From positions 1,178,001-1,242,000 of the forward strand of contig NZ_WAAO01000001.1 in NCBI RefSeq assembly GCF_008868005.1: 64,000 bases of DNA. The letters are read 5' to 3'. This document shows, piece by piece, positions 1 through 10,025 of the stretch (positions are counted from its first letter, which is position 1; the number at the start of each line of letters is the position of its first letter). The translations under genes were made by a program, and so were the position numbers. The notes beneath the pieces are model-generated. The model did no database searches. It worked only from the letters and a program-made list of their open reading frames with translations, and was not told the DNA's origin. Origin of the DNA: Microbacterium algeriense (GTDB lineage Bacteria; Actinomycetota; Actinomycetes; Actinomycetales; Microbacteriaceae).

Positions 1-657
1 CTGCTCGAAGCCGCGTACGCCGAGGCCCTCGCGTCCGGGATCGAGTACACCGACGACGCCGCCCTGTTCGCGGCCTCCGGCCACCCGGTGCGTCGGATCC
101 CCGGCTCGGAGCGCGCCTTCAAGATCACGACGCCGGACGACCTCGAGCGCGCCAGGCACCTGCTCGCGCCGGAGCGGCCGCGCCTCGGGGTACCGCGCGT
201 CGGCATCGGCACCGATGTCCACGCGTTCGGGGGCGAGGGCGACCTCTGGCTCGCGGGCCTGGAGTGGCCGGGGGAGCAGCCGCTGTCCGGGCACTCCGAC
301 GGAGACGCCGTCGCACACGCCATCGTGGATGCACTCCTCGGGGCCGCGGGGCTCGGCGACATCGGGGAGCACTTCGGCACGGCCCACCCCGAGTACGCGG
401 GAGGGCATGCCGAGGTCTTCCTGGCGCGCACGCGTGAACTCCTCGCCGCAGCGGGGTTCGCGATCGGCAACGTCTCGGTCCAGTTCCAGGGCAACCGGCC
501 GAAGTTCAGCCCCCGGCGGGCGGAGGCGCAGTCCCGCCTCGCAGAGATCCTCGGGGCGCCGGTCTCCATCACTGCCACGACCACGGACGGCCTCGGCTTC
601 CCCGGTCGGTCGGAGGGCATCGCCGTCACCGCGGTCGCGATCGTCTTCCCGGTCTGA
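1..657 (+). CDS. ispDF: Bifunctional IspD/IspF (MEP pathway), 3' part
   Basis: The open frame enters from the left edge, so the start and most of the IspD cytidylyltransferase domain are missing. The first ~55 codons are the IspD tail, with its typical C-terminal FKITTPDDL block. A short linker leads into a full IspF domain (2-C-methyl-D-erythritol 2,4-cyclodiphosphate synthase) beginning at GIGTDVHAF, with the metal-binding DVH, the LSGHSDGDAVAHA block, and the C-terminal TTTDGLGFPGRSEGI segment. IspD makes CDP-methylerythritol and IspF cyclises its phosphorylated form in isoprenoid synthesis. Fused IspDF enzymes are known in several bacteria. The identity is secure; the partial length is a window artefact. 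Confidence 0.93.
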   Translation: MLEAAYAEALASGIEYTDDAALFAASGHPVRRIPGSERAFKITTPDDLERARHLLAPERPRLGVPRVGIGTDVHAFGGEGDLWLAGLEWPGEQPLSGHSDGDAVAHAIVDALLGAAGLGDIGEHFGTAHPEYAGGHAEVFLARTRELLAAAGFAIGNVSVQFQGNRPKFSPRRAEAQSRLAEILGAPVSITATTTDGLGFPGRSEGIAVTAVAIVFPV

Positions 658-725
658 GGCGATAGCGTGAAGACGACCCGAGCGGGGCGCGTGCAGGCGC
701 GGTCCGCAGGACGGAAGGAGCCGGA

Positions 726-1316
726 GTGAAGATCCTCATCATCGGTGCGAGCGGGCACGTCGGCCGCGCGGCCGCGTCGGCGCTCGACGGGCACGAGATC
801 GTCGCCGCCTCGCGGAGCGGGCAGCCGTCGGTGGACGTGACCGACCCCCGCTCCATCGAGCGCCTGTTCGAGCAGGTCGGCGAGGTCGATGCCGTGATCG
901 CCGCCGTCGGGAGCGTGCCGTTCGCCCCGCTCTCCGAGCTCGGCCGCGACGACTACGAGGCCGCGCTGCGGGGCAAGGTGCTCTCGCAGCTCGACATCGT
1001 CCGCATCGGAACGCCCTTCGTCCGCGACGGGGGCTCCTTCACGCTCTCCTCCGGTGTCCTCGCGCGCGAGCCGATCGCCACCGGGGCGGCGGCGTCCCTC
1101 GCCAACGGCGCTCTCGAAGCGTTCGTGCTCGGCGCGGCACCGGAGCTGCCCCGCGGCATCCGCATCAACGCCGTCAGCCCTTCGGTGCTCGAGGACGCAC
1201 CCTCGTATCACTCGTCCTTCCCCGGCTTCGTGCCGGTCTCGTCGTACCGGGTCGGGATGGCGTACGCCAGGAGCGTCCTCGGGGTGCAGACCGGTGAGGT
1301 CCTGCCCGTCGACTGA
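726..1316 (+). CDS. Short-chain dehydrogenase/reductase (small SDR)
   Basis: 196 aa with a GTG start five bases after a GGAG Shine-Dalgarno. The N-terminus is a Rossmann nucleotide-binding motif (GASGHVG). The middle has the NADP-type arginine/serine after beta-2 (AASRSG). The C-terminal half has an RINAVSPSVLED block like the SDR 'NAVSPG' motif. It is shorter than the classical ~250-aa SDRs, and the canonical YxxxK is not obvious. The substrate cannot be told. It stands alone between ispDF and cysS, so a housekeeping oxidoreductase role is only inferred. Confidence 0.82.
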   Translation: MKILIIGASGHVGRAAASALDGHEIVAASRSGQPSVDVTDPRSIERLFEQVGEVDAVIAAVGSVPFAPLSELGRDDYEAALRGKVLSQLDIVRIGTPFVRDGGSFTLSSGVLAREPIATGAAASLANGALEAFVLGAAPELPRGIRINAVSPSVLEDAPSYHSSFPGFVPVSSYRVGMAYARSVLGVQTGEVLPVD

Positions 1317-1388
1317 CGCGGATCGCGCCGACATGACGCCGCGCGGCGCGCCCAGACTCGCGGAGACCGCGCCCGGTAGTCTTGAGCG

Positions 1389-2798
1389 GTGACCCTCCGC
1401 CTCTACGACACCCGCGCACAGCAGCTGCGCGACTTCGTGCCTCTCGACCCCGAGAACATCACGATGTACGTGTGCGGACCCACGGTGCAGTCCGGACCCC
1501 ACATCGGGCACGTCCGGGCGGCCCTGAGCTTCGATCTGCTGCGGCGCTGGCTGGAACTGCGCCACGGTCGGGTCACCTTCGTGCGCAACGTGACCGACAT
1601 CGACGACAAGGTGCTCGCCAACGCGACGGACACCGAGCCCTGGTGGGCGCTCGCCTACCGGATGGAGCAGGAGTTCACCGCGGCGTACAGTGCTGTCGGC
1701 ATCCTCGCCCCGACGTACGAGCCGCGCGCCACCGCATCCGTCCCGCAGATGCAGGAGCTCATCGCGCAGCTGATCGAGCGCGGTCACGCGTACCCTGCGC
1801 CGGACGGCTCCGGCGACGTGTACTTCGACGTGCGCTCCTGGCCCGACTACGGATCGCTCACACACCAGTCCATCGACGCGATGGAGGCGGCGGCGGACGC
1901 CGACCCGCGCGGTAAGCGCAACCCGCAGGACTTCGCCCTGTGGAAGGGCGCCAAGCCCGAGGAACCGGCGGATGCCACGTGGACCTCGCCCTGGGGACCC
2001 GGTCGCCCCGGATGGCACATCGAGTGCTCCGCGATGTCGAAGCGCTATCTCGGCGCCGAGTTCGACATCCACGGCGGCGGCCTCGACCTGCGTTTCCCGC
2101 ACCACGAGAACGAGCTCGCGCAGTCGACGGCGGCGGGCGACGGCTTCGCCCGGTACTGGGTGCACAACGGGCTCGTGACCGTCGACGGGCAGAAGATGTC
2201 CAAGTCGCTCGGCAACTTCACCCTCGCCGCCGACGTGCTCGAGGCCCACGACCCGCTGGTGGTGAGGTACGCGCTCGCCGCCGCCCACTACCGTTCCAGT
2301 CTCGACCTGAGCGAGTCGTCCTTCACGGAGGCCGAAGCCGCACTCGGACGCATCGACACGTTCCGACAGCGTGCCCGCCGCACGATCAGCGGAGGCATCG
2401 GCTGGTTCGCCGGCCAGAGTCTTCCCGCGGCGTTCACCGCGGCGATGGACGACGACCTGGGAGTGCCGCAGGCACTCGCCGTGCTGCATGAGACGGTGCG
2501 GGCGGGGAACTCCGCCCTGGATGCCGGCGAGACGGATGCGGCGCACGACGCGTTCCGCGCGGTCACGGCGATGACCGCCGTGCTCGGACTCACCGGCTCC
2601 TCCGCCGGGAACGACGCATCCGCGTCCAGCGCGGCGACCGCGCTGGACGCCCTGGTGCAGACGATGATCACCCAGCGCGCACAGGCGCGCGCCGACAAGG
2701 ACTGGGCGGCGGCCGATCGCATCCGAGACGCGATCGCCGCCGCAGGAATCACGCTGGAGGACACTCCGGCCGGAACTCATTGGAGTATCGATGGCTAA
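1389..2798 (+). CDS. cysS: Cysteinyl-tRNA synthetase
   Basis: 469 aa, the usual length for class I CysRS, which charges tRNA-Cys in the cytoplasm. Visible signatures are the zinc ligand Cys29, the HIGH motif at residues 38-41, the C-H-E-type zinc ligands around residues 213-242 (WHIECSAMS and HHENE) and KMSKS at residues 269-273. The start is GTG. The last 8 bases overlap the start of rlmB, so the two are translationally coupled, and ispDF-cysS-rlmB is a common actinobacterial order. Confidence 0.97.
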   Translation: MTLRLYDTRAQQLRDFVPLDPENITMYVCGPTVQSGPHIGHVRAALSFDLLRRWLELRHGRVTFVRNVTDIDDKVLANATDTEPWWALAYRMEQEFTAAYSAVGILAPTYEPRATASVPQMQELIAQLIERGHAYPAPDGSGDVYFDVRSWPDYGSLTHQSIDAMEAAADADPRGKRNPQDFALWKGAKPEEPADATWTSPWGPGRPGWHIECSAMSKRYLGAEFDIHGGGLDLRFPHHENELAQSTAAGDGFARYWVHNGLVTVDGQKMSKSLGNFTLAADVLEAHDPLVVRYALAAAHYRSSLDLSESSFTEAEAALGRIDTFRQRARRTISGGIGWFAGQSLPAAFTAAMDDDLGVPQALAVLHETVRAGNSALDAGETDAAHDAFRAVTAMTAVLGLTGSSAGNDASASSAATALDALVQTMITQRAQARADKDWAAADRIRDAIAAAGITLEDTPAGTHWSIDG

Positions 2799-3798
2799 GC
2801 CACAGCGCCCCGGCGCGAGCAACGGCAAGAAGAAGGGCCCCACCAAGGGCACGGGCGGACTCGGGCGCAAGGCGCTCGAGGGACGGGGGCCGACCCCGAA
2901 GGCGGAGGACCGCGCCTGGCACCCCGCCGGCAAGCGGAAGGCCGCTGCGGAGCGGTACGCCGCGTCCGGAGGCAAGGGCAAGCCGGGCCAGCGGCAGACG
3001 TCGGGCGGCAACCCGAACCGCTCCGCCAGGGCGAAGGACAACACCACGGACACCGAGACGGTGACGGGGCGCAACTCGGTGCTCGAGGCCCTGCGCGCCA
3101 AGATCCCCGCGACCGCGTTCTACATCGCGCAGCGCGTGGAGATGGACGACCGCGTCAAGGAGATGCTCTCGATCGCCACGCACCGCGGCATCCCGGTGCT
3201 CGAGGTGACGCGTCAGGAGCTCGACCGCATGGCCGGCTTCGACGGCGTGCACCAGGGCGTCGCCATCAAGGTGCCGCCCTACGAGTACGCGCACCCGCAG
3301 GATCTGCTGGAGCAGGTCATCGACAAGGGTGAGGTCCCGCTGTTCGTGGCGCTCGACGGCGTCACCGACCCGCGCAACCTCGGCGCCATCATCCGCTCGA
3401 CGGCCGCGTTCGGCGGGCACGGCATCATCCTGCCGCAGCGCCGTTCCGCCGGCGTGAACTCCGCAGCGTGGAAGACGAGCGCGGGAGCCGCGGCGCGCGT
3501 CCCGGTCGCGCTCGCCACGAACCTCACCACGCAGCTCAAGGAGTTCAAGAAGCAGGGGGTGTTCGTCCTCGGCCTCGACGGCGACGGCGACGTCTCGCTG
3601 CCCGAGCTCGAGCTCGCGGACCGCCCTGTCGTGATCGTGGTCGGCTCGGAGGGCAAGGGCCTTTCGCGTCTGGTCACCGAGACCTGCGATCAGATCGTCT
3701 CGATCCCGATCTCCGCATCCACGGAGTCGCTCAACGCCGGGATCGCCACGTCCGTCGCGCTGTACCAGGTGTCGACGGTCCGCTCCGCGAAGAAGTAG
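2791..3798 (+). CDS. rlmB: 23S rRNA (guanosine-2'-O)-methyltransferase RlmB
   Basis: 335 aa SpoU/TrmH-family (SPOUT) enzyme, expected to methylate the ribose of G2251 in 23S rRNA. The first ~85 residues are a low-complexity basic extension rich in Lys, Gly and Arg, likely an unstructured RNA-binding tail common in actinobacterial RlmB. After it come the substrate-binding domain ([11 protein letters not shown]) and the SPOUT motifs: [18 protein letters not shown] and the knot segment [12 protein letters not shown]. The ATG lies inside the end of cysS. Confidence 0.94.
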   Translation: MAKPQRPGASNGKKKGPTKGTGGLGRKALEGRGPTPKAEDRAWHPAGKRKAAAERYAASGGKGKPGQRQTSGGNPNRSARAKDNTTDTETVTGRNSVLEALRAKIPATAFYIAQRVEMDDRVKEMLSIATHRGIPVLEVTRQELDRMAGFDGVHQGVAIKVPPYEYAHPQDLLEQVIDKGEVPLFVALDGVTDPRNLGAIIRSTAAFGGHGIILPQRRSAGVNSAAWKTSAGAAARVPVALATNLTTQLKEFKKQGVFVLGLDGDGDVSLPELELADRPVVIVVGSEGKGLSRLVTETCDQIVSIPISASTESLNAGIATSVALYQVSTVRSAKK

Positions 3799-3821
3799 AC
3801 CCCACGGAAGGAAGAGGCAGC

Positions 3822-4463
3822 ATGGCTCAGATCATCGTTCTGGGAGGAACCGGGTACGCCGGTCGTCACATCGTCGCGGAGGCGGTGAGTCGCGGGCACG
3901 GCGTGGTCGCGATCTCGCGCTCCGCCCCTTCCGATCCGGTGGCGGGAGCCGCGTACGTGCAGGGCTCCGCGCTCGAGCCGGAGACCCTCGCGAGCGCGTT
4001 TGCCGGTGCGGACGCCGTGGTCTCCGCGCTGTCTCCCCGCGGCGACATGACCGACCGTGCGCTGGAGGCCCTGGCGAACGTGATCGGCCTCCTCGACGGC
4101 ACGGAGACCCGGCTGGGAGTGGTCGGCGGCGCCGGGGGAAGCCTCGTCGCCCCCGGCGGACCGCGCCTGTTCGATCAGGACTTCCCCGAGGAGTACAAGC
4201 ACGAGGCTCAGGTCGGCATCGACTCCCTCGCCCTCCTGGAGCAGACGGACGGCGGCCTCGACTGGTTCTTCATCCACCCGGCCGAGGTCTTCGGCCCCTG
4301 GGCCGAGGGTGAGCGCACCGGGAACTACCGCGACGGCGGCGATGTGCTCGTCCGCGACGCCGACGGCAAGTCCTTCATCTCGGGCGCCGATTTCGCGGTC
4401 GCCGTGGTCGATGAGATCGAGCAGGGCAATCACCACCGCGACCGCTTCACCGTCGGCTACTGA
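3822..4463 (+). CDS. NAD(P)-binding Rossmann-fold oxidoreductase (atypical SDR/NmrA-like)
   Basis: 213 aa. The ATG at 3822 follows a strong GGAAGGAAGAGG ribosome site, so longer upstream frames overlapping rlmB are rejected. The N-terminus has the extended-SDR glycine motif GGTGYAGR. The rest resembles NAD(P)H-binding proteins of the YwnB/NmrA type (AFAGADAVVSALSP). No catalytic residues or substrate can be assigned. It sits 23 bases after rlmB and probably shares its transcript. Confidence 0.85.
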   Translation: MAQIIVLGGTGYAGRHIVAEAVSRGHGVVAISRSAPSDPVAGAAYVQGSALEPETLASAFAGADAVVSALSPRGDMTDRALEALANVIGLLDGTETRLGVVGGAGGSLVAPGGPRLFDQDFPEEYKHEAQVGIDSLALLEQTDGGLDWFFIHPAEVFGPWAEGERTGNYRDGGDVLVRDADGKSFISGADFAVAVVDEIEQGNHHRDRFTVGY

Positions 4464-4488
4464 CCCCCCCGCCCCCGCCCCGCGCCAG

Positions 4489-4574
4489 CGCCGAGTGCAC
4501 GGCTTCGCGTCGAGTGCACGGCTTGTCGGCGCGCGGAACCCATGCACTCGGCGGCAGCCCGTGCATTCGGCGCC
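4489..4574. repeat. Palindromic intergenic repeat cluster (four copies of a ~17-nt unit)
   Basis: Two forward copies of a unit close to CGCCGAGTGCACGGCTT (4489-4505 and 4508-4524) are followed by two inverted copies (about 4535-4554 and 4553-4574). The whole can fold into nested stem-loops. It lies between convergent genes, where a REP-like element or bidirectional terminator would be expected. It was found by eye, and no other copy was noticed in this window. Confidence 0.7.
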
Positions 4575-4580
4575 GCGGAG

Positions 4581-5885
4581 TCAGACGAGATCGCGCCAGT
4601 CGATCTCCTCGTCGTCGTCGGCGACGGGTGTGGTGCCGGTGATGACGGGCAGGCTCATCGTCTCGGTCGGAGGGCCCATGATCGTCGCCTCGTCGCGACG
4701 GTGGCGGAGCACCTCGTTGATGTAGCTGGTCAGAACCTCGGCCAGCGGTACGGACCTGCCCTGCGCCTGTGACAGGTACCACCGGTGCTCGAGCACCTGG
4801 TGGAAGACCTCGGCTGGTTCGAGCTTGGCGCGCAGCTCGTAGGGGATCGCGCGCACGACGGGCTCGAACACGCGCGTCAGCCACTCGTGCGCGTACATCT
4901 CCTCGTCCGCCCACTGCTTGGTCGACCGGGCGCGGAACTCGTCCAGGTCGTTGAGGAGCCGCCTGGCCTGGTTCTCCTCGACGTCGAGGCCCGTGAGGCG
5001 GATGAGGCGCCGCTGGTGGTGTCCGGCATCCACGACCTTCGGCTGGATCTCGACCAGGGTGCCGTCCGCGGTGGTCGACATGGACATCTCGTCGATGTCG
5101 AACCCCAGGGCGTTGAGGCGCTCGACGCGCTCCGTGATCCGCCACGTCTCGGCGGAGGAGAAGGACTCCTGGGCCGTGAGCTCCGCCCACAGCGAGCGGT
5201 ACGACGAGACGATGCCGTCCGCGATGGCGACGGCGTCCACTCCGTGCTCGAGTCGTCCGCCGGCGGCGAGGTCCATGATCTCCCCGGCGATGTTCGTCCG
5301 GGCGAGGTCCAGGTCGTAGGCGCGCTGTCCGTCGGTCAGGCCCTCCTCGTGCAGCTCGCCGGTCTCTGCGTCGACGAGATACGCGGCGAAGGCGCCCGCG
5401 TCGCGGCGGAAGAGCGTGTTGGACAGGGACACGTCGCCCCAGTAGAACCCGACGTTGTGCAGGCGCACGAGCAGCAGAGCGAGCGCGTCCACGAGCCGGG
5501 TCGCGGTGTCGGGGCGCAGCACGCGGGTGAACAGGGCGCGATAGGGCATCGAGAAGCGCAGGTGCGAGGTCACCAGGGCTGCGGGGAGGGGAGTTCCGGC
5601 GGCGTCGGTGCGACCGGCGATCACGGCGACGCGATCGACGCAGGGCACGGCCAGGCGTGCGAGATTGCCGAGCATGTCGTACTCGCGCTGCGCCATCTCC
5701 GCCGTGGTCTCCTTGACCGCGACCACGCGACCGGAGAGGTCCGCGAAGCGCACGAGGTGACGGGAGAGCCCCTTGGGCAGCGAGACGATGTGCTCGGAGG
5801 GCCATTTGCCCAGCGGCGTCGACCAGGGCAGGCCCAGCAGCCCAGGGTCGACCGTGCTCGCGGTGATCCGCAGCGAGTTCTGCAT
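4581..5885 (-). CDS. DUF4032 protein (kinase-fold-like)
   Basis: 434 aa on the minus strand. I recognise the actinobacterial DUF4032 family with lipopolysaccharide-kinase-like sequence: an ATP-lysine-like VVAVKET segment near residue 55 and a catalytic-loop-like FYWGDVSLSNTLF (an HGDxxxxN equivalent) followed by AAYLVDAETGE (DFG equivalent). The C-terminus is acidic. Its substrate is unknown. A strong hairpin separates it from the upstream ABC ATPase gene, so it probably has its own promoter. Confidence 0.85.
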   Translation of the reverse strand: MQNSLRITASTVDPGLLGLPWSTPLGKWPSEHIVSLPKGLSRHLVRFADLSGRVVAVKETTAEMAQREYDMLGNLARLAVPCVDRVAVIAGRTDAAGTPLPAALVTSHLRFSMPYRALFTRVLRPDTATRLVDALALLLVRLHNVGFYWGDVSLSNTLFRRDAGAFAAYLVDAETGELHEEGLTDGQRAYDLDLARTNIAGEIMDLAAGGRLEHGVDAVAIADGIVSSYRSLWAELTAQESFSSAETWRITERVERLNALGFDIDEMSMSTTADGTLVEIQPKVVDAGHHQRRLIRLTGLDVEENQARRLLNDLDEFRARSTKQWADEEMYAHEWLTRVFEPVVRAIPYELRAKLEPAEVFHQVLEHRWYLSQAQGRSVPLAEVLTSYINEVLRHRRDEATIMGPPTETMSLPVITGTTPVADDDEEIDWRDLV

Positions 5886-5913
5886 GACGCTCCTGGAAGG
5901 CGGGAGGGAAAGC

Positions 5914-5954
5914 AGACGCGGCGCGGGCGACCGAAGTCAGCCCGCGCCGCGTCT
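5914..5954 (-). terminator. 15-bp perfect stem-loop terminator
   Basis: Arms 5914-5928 (AGACGCGGCGCGGGC) and 5940-5954 are perfect complements with an 11-nt loop. It lies 11 bases past the stop of the ABC ATPase gene and is followed on the minus strand by CTTTCCCTCC, a weak pyrimidine tract. It probably ends that transcript before the DUF4032 gene. Confidence 0.8.
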
Positions 5955-5964
5955 GGTGTTCCGA

Positions 5965-7068
<1,104 letters not shown>

Positions 7069-7140
7069 TGCGGTTTCTCCTTCACCGGCAGGTACGTGCC
7101 GGACGATCCGTAGTGATAGAGCAGCGGGGTGACCCACTGT

Positions 7141-7156
7141 GACCCATCATTGGGTC
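7141..7156. promoter_or_regulatory. Palindromic operator-like site upstream of the sugar ABC ATPase gene
   Basis: GACCCA-TCAT-TGGGTC is a perfect inverted repeat 72 bases upstream of the ATPase start, with a GTGACCC half-site just before it. This is a typical position for a LacI/ROK-type or similar repressor. It lies in the 232-base space shared with the divergent DsbA-like gene, so it could serve either. No confident -10/-35 boxes were seen. Confidence 0.4.
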
Positions 7157-7300
7157 GGGATCAGTATGACATGAACAGCGGTACCTGGGTATTTCTCAGC
7201 CTCACTGGCTAGCATCGAACTCGGCCGCGCGCCTGCGGCGATCGTCGCGGGGCGGCGGTCGGGGCCAACCCGGACCCCCCTGAGACTCACAAGAGGAACG

Positions 7301-8245
7301 ATGTCGAGCGACGAAACGCCGAACGTCCCCACGCCTCGCAATTCTCGCGAGGCCGTGCGGGAGAAGGCTCAGAAGGTGCATGCCCAGCAGTCGAGGGCGC
7401 GCATCATGAGACGCATCATCATCGGTGCGGTGGCGATCGTCGCCGTGGGCGCGATCGGCACCGCGGTGACGCTGGCGGTGTCGGCCCAGGTGTCGAAGCC
7501 GCGTCTCACGCCGACGGGCATGGAGGCCGATGGCGTCGTCGTCACCGACATCTCCGCCGTCGCCGGATCCGACCAGATGCCCTCCACGCCCACCCCGGAC
7601 GCGAGCGGCACAGGGGAGACGGCAGAGCCGACGCCGGAGCCCACCTCGTCGGAGACGGTCGACATCCACGTGTACGTCGACTACCTCTCACCGGACGCCG
7701 GGAAGTTCGAGCGCGCCAACGCCCGCCAGTTCGCCGGGTGGATCAGCGAGGGCGCCGTCACCGTGAGCTACCACCCGGTCGCGCTGCTGACCGCCAGCTC
7801 GAACGGCACGAAGTACTCGCTGCGCTCGGCTGCGGCCGCCGCATGCGTCGCGACCCATTCGCCGGACCAGTTCTACGCGTTCAACCACGATCTGCTCGAC
7901 GACCAGCCCGAGGTGGGCAGCGACGGCTTCTCCGATGAGGAGCTCGCGAACCTCGCCGGCGCCGTCGGAGTGGACAACGGCAAGGCCGTGCGCTCGTGCA
8001 TCGAGGACGGCGACTTCGTCTCCTGGGCGAAGGACGCCACGACTCGCGCCCTCGACGGACCGCTCGCCGGTTCCGACGACCTGAAGCTGAGCTCGGCTCC
8101 CATGATCGTCGCCAACGGCGAAGCCTACGTCGGGGCGCTCGACGACCCGGCCGAGTTCTCGCAGTTCGTGCTCAGCGTGGCCAGCGACGCGTCGCGCGCC
8201 ACCGCCTCGCCGACGCCCACCGCGTCGAGCACGCCCGCCTCCTAG
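7301..8245 (+). CDS. Membrane-anchored DsbA-like thioredoxin-fold protein lacking CXXC
   Basis: 314 aa, ATG with an AAGAGGAACG ribosome site. A short cytoplasmic N-terminus, a single TM helix (about residues 37-60), a Ser/Thr/Pro/Glu-rich linker and then a DsbA/thioredoxin_4-like domain starting HVYVDYLSP. Where active family members have F-x-C-P-x-C, this one reads YLSPDAGKF, so both redox cysteines are gone. The cis-Pro region (SSAPMIVANGE) is kept. The protein faces outward. A redox role is unlikely; chaperone or binding roles are inference. Confidence 0.85.
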   Translation: MSSDETPNVPTPRNSREAVREKAQKVHAQQSRARIMRRIIIGAVAIVAVGAIGTAVTLAVSAQVSKPRLTPTGMEADGVVVTDISAVAGSDQMPSTPTPDASGTGETAEPTPEPTSSETVDIHVYVDYLSPDAGKFERANARQFAGWISEGAVTVSYHPVALLTASSNGTKYSLRSAAAAACVATHSPDQFYAFNHDLLDDQPEVGSDGFSDEELANLAGAVGVDNGKAVRSCIEDGDFVSWAKDATTRALDGPLAGSDDLKLSSAPMIVANGEAYVGALDDPAEFSQFVLSVASDASRATASPTPTASSTPAS

Positions 8246-8286
8246 GTCGGAGGAGGGTCGACGCCATCGCTAAGCTGGTGGCGTCC

Positions 8287-8359
8287 GCCGACTTGGCGCA
8301 ATTGGTAGCGCACCGTACTTGTAATACGGGGGTTACGGGTTCGAGTCCCGTAGTCGGCT
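8287..8359 (+). tRNA. tRNA-Thr (anticodon TGT)
   Basis: 73 nt cloverleaf: acceptor GCCGACT/AGTCGGC, D arm GCGC...GCGC, anticodon stem CCGTA/TACGG with loop CTTGTAA (anticodon TGT), and T stem ACGGG/CCCGT with loop TTCGAGT. CCA is not encoded. Its 3' end is the phage attachment core, so the gene stays intact after integration. Confidence 0.95.
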
Positions 8360-8360
8360 C
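8339..8360 (+). repeat. attL core (22 bp, 3' end of tRNA-Thr)
   Basis: Identical to 51977-51998. It begins GTTCGAGTCCCG and ends GTCGGCTC, covering the T loop to the discriminator of tRNA-Thr plus one base. This is a typical tyrosine-integrase target. Confidence 0.93.
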
Positions 8361-8365
8361 CGCAC

Positions 8366-8412
8366 ACAAAGGCCCGCGTCCCCTTGGAAACACTGGGGAC
8401 GCGGGCCTTTGT
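8366..8412. terminator. Bidirectional terminator, 18-bp perfect stem
   Basis: Arms 8366-8383 and 8395-8412 are perfect complements with an 11-nt loop; the outer A/T pairs give T-runs in both directions. It separates the tRNA-Thr transcript from the convergent integrase gene. It lies on the phage side of attL, so the prophage brings its own terminator for the tRNA. Confidence 0.9.
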
Positions 8413-8417
8413 CGTAT

Positions 8418-9563
8418 CTAGGCGAGGAGAGCTGCCCACGATTTGCCCACACTCTGTTCGCGGGCGGCGGTCTCGAGGTTCGCCGAGACTGCACTGAGAT
8501 CGTCATCGAAGAGGTCGGCATAGACGTCGAGCGTGATCGCCGCGGACTCGTGGCCGAGCATTCGCTGTAGCGCTTTGACGTTCGCGCCGGCGGCGATCGC
8601 GAGCGACGCCGCAGTGTGCCGGAGGTCGTGCGCTGTGATCCTCGGGAACTGGTCGTCTCGGGCCTGCACGCGTGCAACAGCACCCTCGAACCACCCGGTG
8701 CCGTAGCGCGGCGGTCGGAGGTGACTCGTCCCGTCGCCGAAGAGGAGATCATCGGGGCCCTTGCCGCGCGCGGCGCGCTCGAGAAGGGGTGCGAGGAACT
8801 TCGGGAACGGCACCGAGCGGATCTGCCATGTCTTCGGCGTTCCGACGTGGATCACCCCGTCGACCTGCACCGCGTTCTCTTCGACGTGCAGTCTCTGGCG
8901 CAGGAGGTTGACGCTGCGAACGCGCAGCGCAGCTGCCTCGCCCCATCGCAGGCCGGTGTAGGCGAGCGTGAGCACGAGCTCGGGGCGCGCCGACTCGGCG
9001 GCGAGTGTATGCACCTGGTCGTGTGTGAGGTAGACGCGTCCAGCCTTTCGCTTCGGCTTGCGGGGGAGATTCTTCATCCCGCGGGCAGGGTTGCGGGCAA
9101 TGCGCCGGTCGTCGACGGCGACGTCGAGAACTCCGGCGAGCACGCCGAGCGCTCGTAGTGCGACAGTGGCACTGCGTCCCTTGGTGCCGTCTGGCTTGTC
9201 TTGGGTGAGCTCTGTGACCCACGTGCGGACCTCGGAGGGGAGGATTCCGCCGACCTCTCGTGCGCCCCACTTCGGTTCGACGTGGAGCCGCCACGCGATT
9301 GGCAGTTGCGCGAATGCGGATGGCTTTAGGGACTTCTTGCCGATGATCCAGGTCTCGTAGAGCTGGGCGACGGCGACGCGCGAGAGTGCGGGGTCGAGGT
9401 ATTCGCCGCGAGCCTTCGAGACCGTCACCGAGGCGAGGAAGAGCTCGGCTTCCTTTTTGGTCCGGAAGCCTCGTTTGTCGGTCTGTGATTTGTCGGGCTT
9501 CCGGTATCGAACGCGGTACCGCTTGCCGGCTGCGGTCTCGTAAGCGCTGACTGTGCCGCTCAT
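8418..9563 (-). CDS. int: Tyrosine-recombinase phage integrase
   Basis: 381 aa. The N-terminus has an AP2-like arm-binding segment (YRVRYRKPDKS), followed by a SAM-like core-binding domain. The catalytic domain shows the first Arg in TGLRWGEAAALR, HDLRH at about 312-316, LGH ending at His338 and the nucleophile Tyr348 in LDVYADLF. It catalyses recombination between attP and tRNA-Thr attB. The gene points toward attL. The start at 9563 overlaps the stop of the protease gene by one base, so the two are coupled. Confidence 0.96.
   Translation of the reverse strand: MSGTVSAYETAAGKRYRVRYRKPDKSQTDKRGFRTKKEAELFLASVTVSKARGEYLDPALSRVAVAQLYETWIIGKKSLKPSAFAQLPIAWRLHVEPKWGAREVGGILPSEVRTWVTELTQDKPDGTKGRSATVALRALGVLAGVLDVAVDDRRIARNPARGMKNLPRKPKRKAGRVYLTHDQVHTLAAESARPELVLTLAYTGLRWGEAAALRVRSVNLLRQRLHVEENAVQVDGVIHVGTPKTWQIRSVPFPKFLAPLLERAARGKGPDDLLFGDGTSHLRPPRYGTGWFEGAVARVQARDDQFPRITAHDLRHTAASLAIAAGANVKALQRMLGHESAAITLDVYADLFDDDLSAVSANLETAAREQSVGKSWAALLA
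8433..8451 (+). promoter_or_regulatory. Putative integrase arm-type sites at attL
   Basis: Two copies of TGCCCAC (starting at 8433 and 8444, 11 bp apart), 73 bp inside attL within the int 3' end. The same pair with the same spacing and orientation occurs near attR (51863 and 51874). Confidence 0.55.
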
Positions 9564-10000
9564 CAGCCGACCTCGACGCGGTGGGCGAACTGGCCGACAC
9601 CCATGCGCGGGTCGACGTAGACGGCAGTGTCGGTGCGCAGGAGCGTGCTGCGGTAGACGACGACGAGCTCGTCGGGAACGTTCAGGTCGATCGCCATCGA
9701 GGTGATATGGCCGTCGCGGTGATGCTCGGCGTCGGCGTAGGCCTCCGGCGTGATGAGCGTCTGCGCGGCCCAGATGTTAGCTGCAGCCTCTTGGCGCTTG
9801 CGGATGAGTCCGAAGTCGGTCGGCCGGTGGCCGAGAACGTGGTGCGCGATCTCGTGGCACATGACGCCGCGGAGGATGCGGCCGCGCATGCCTGGCGTTA
9901 GGTCGATGTGCTTGCTGTTCGGAGCGTATCCGCTTCGGTGAGTGCCGCGGCGTTCGCGGACCGTCAGGCCCAGATCGGCGGCCAGATTCCAGATGTCCAT
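9563..10000 (-). CDS. ImmA/IrrE-family metallopeptidase
   Basis: 145 aa. The start at 10000 is chosen because a GAGGGGG ribosome site precedes it; longer frames run into the repressor gene. The zinc motif HEIAH is at residues 49-53, with a downstream third-ligand helix RQEAAANIWAA. In ICEBs1-like elements and many phages this family cleaves the partner repressor to trigger induction. It lies 25 bases after the XRE repressor gene on the same strand, the classic arrangement. Cleavage of this repressor is inferred. Confidence 0.9.
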   Translation of the reverse strand: MDIWNLAADLGLTVRERRGTHRSGYAPNSKHIDLTPGMRGRILRGVMCHEIAHHVLGHRPTDFGLIRKRQEAAANIWAAQTLITPEAYADAEHHRDGHITSMAIDLNVPDELVVVYRSTLLRTDTAVYVDPRMGVGQFAHRVEVG

Positions 10001-10025
10001 GCGGGACCCCCTCGGTAGAGCATGG

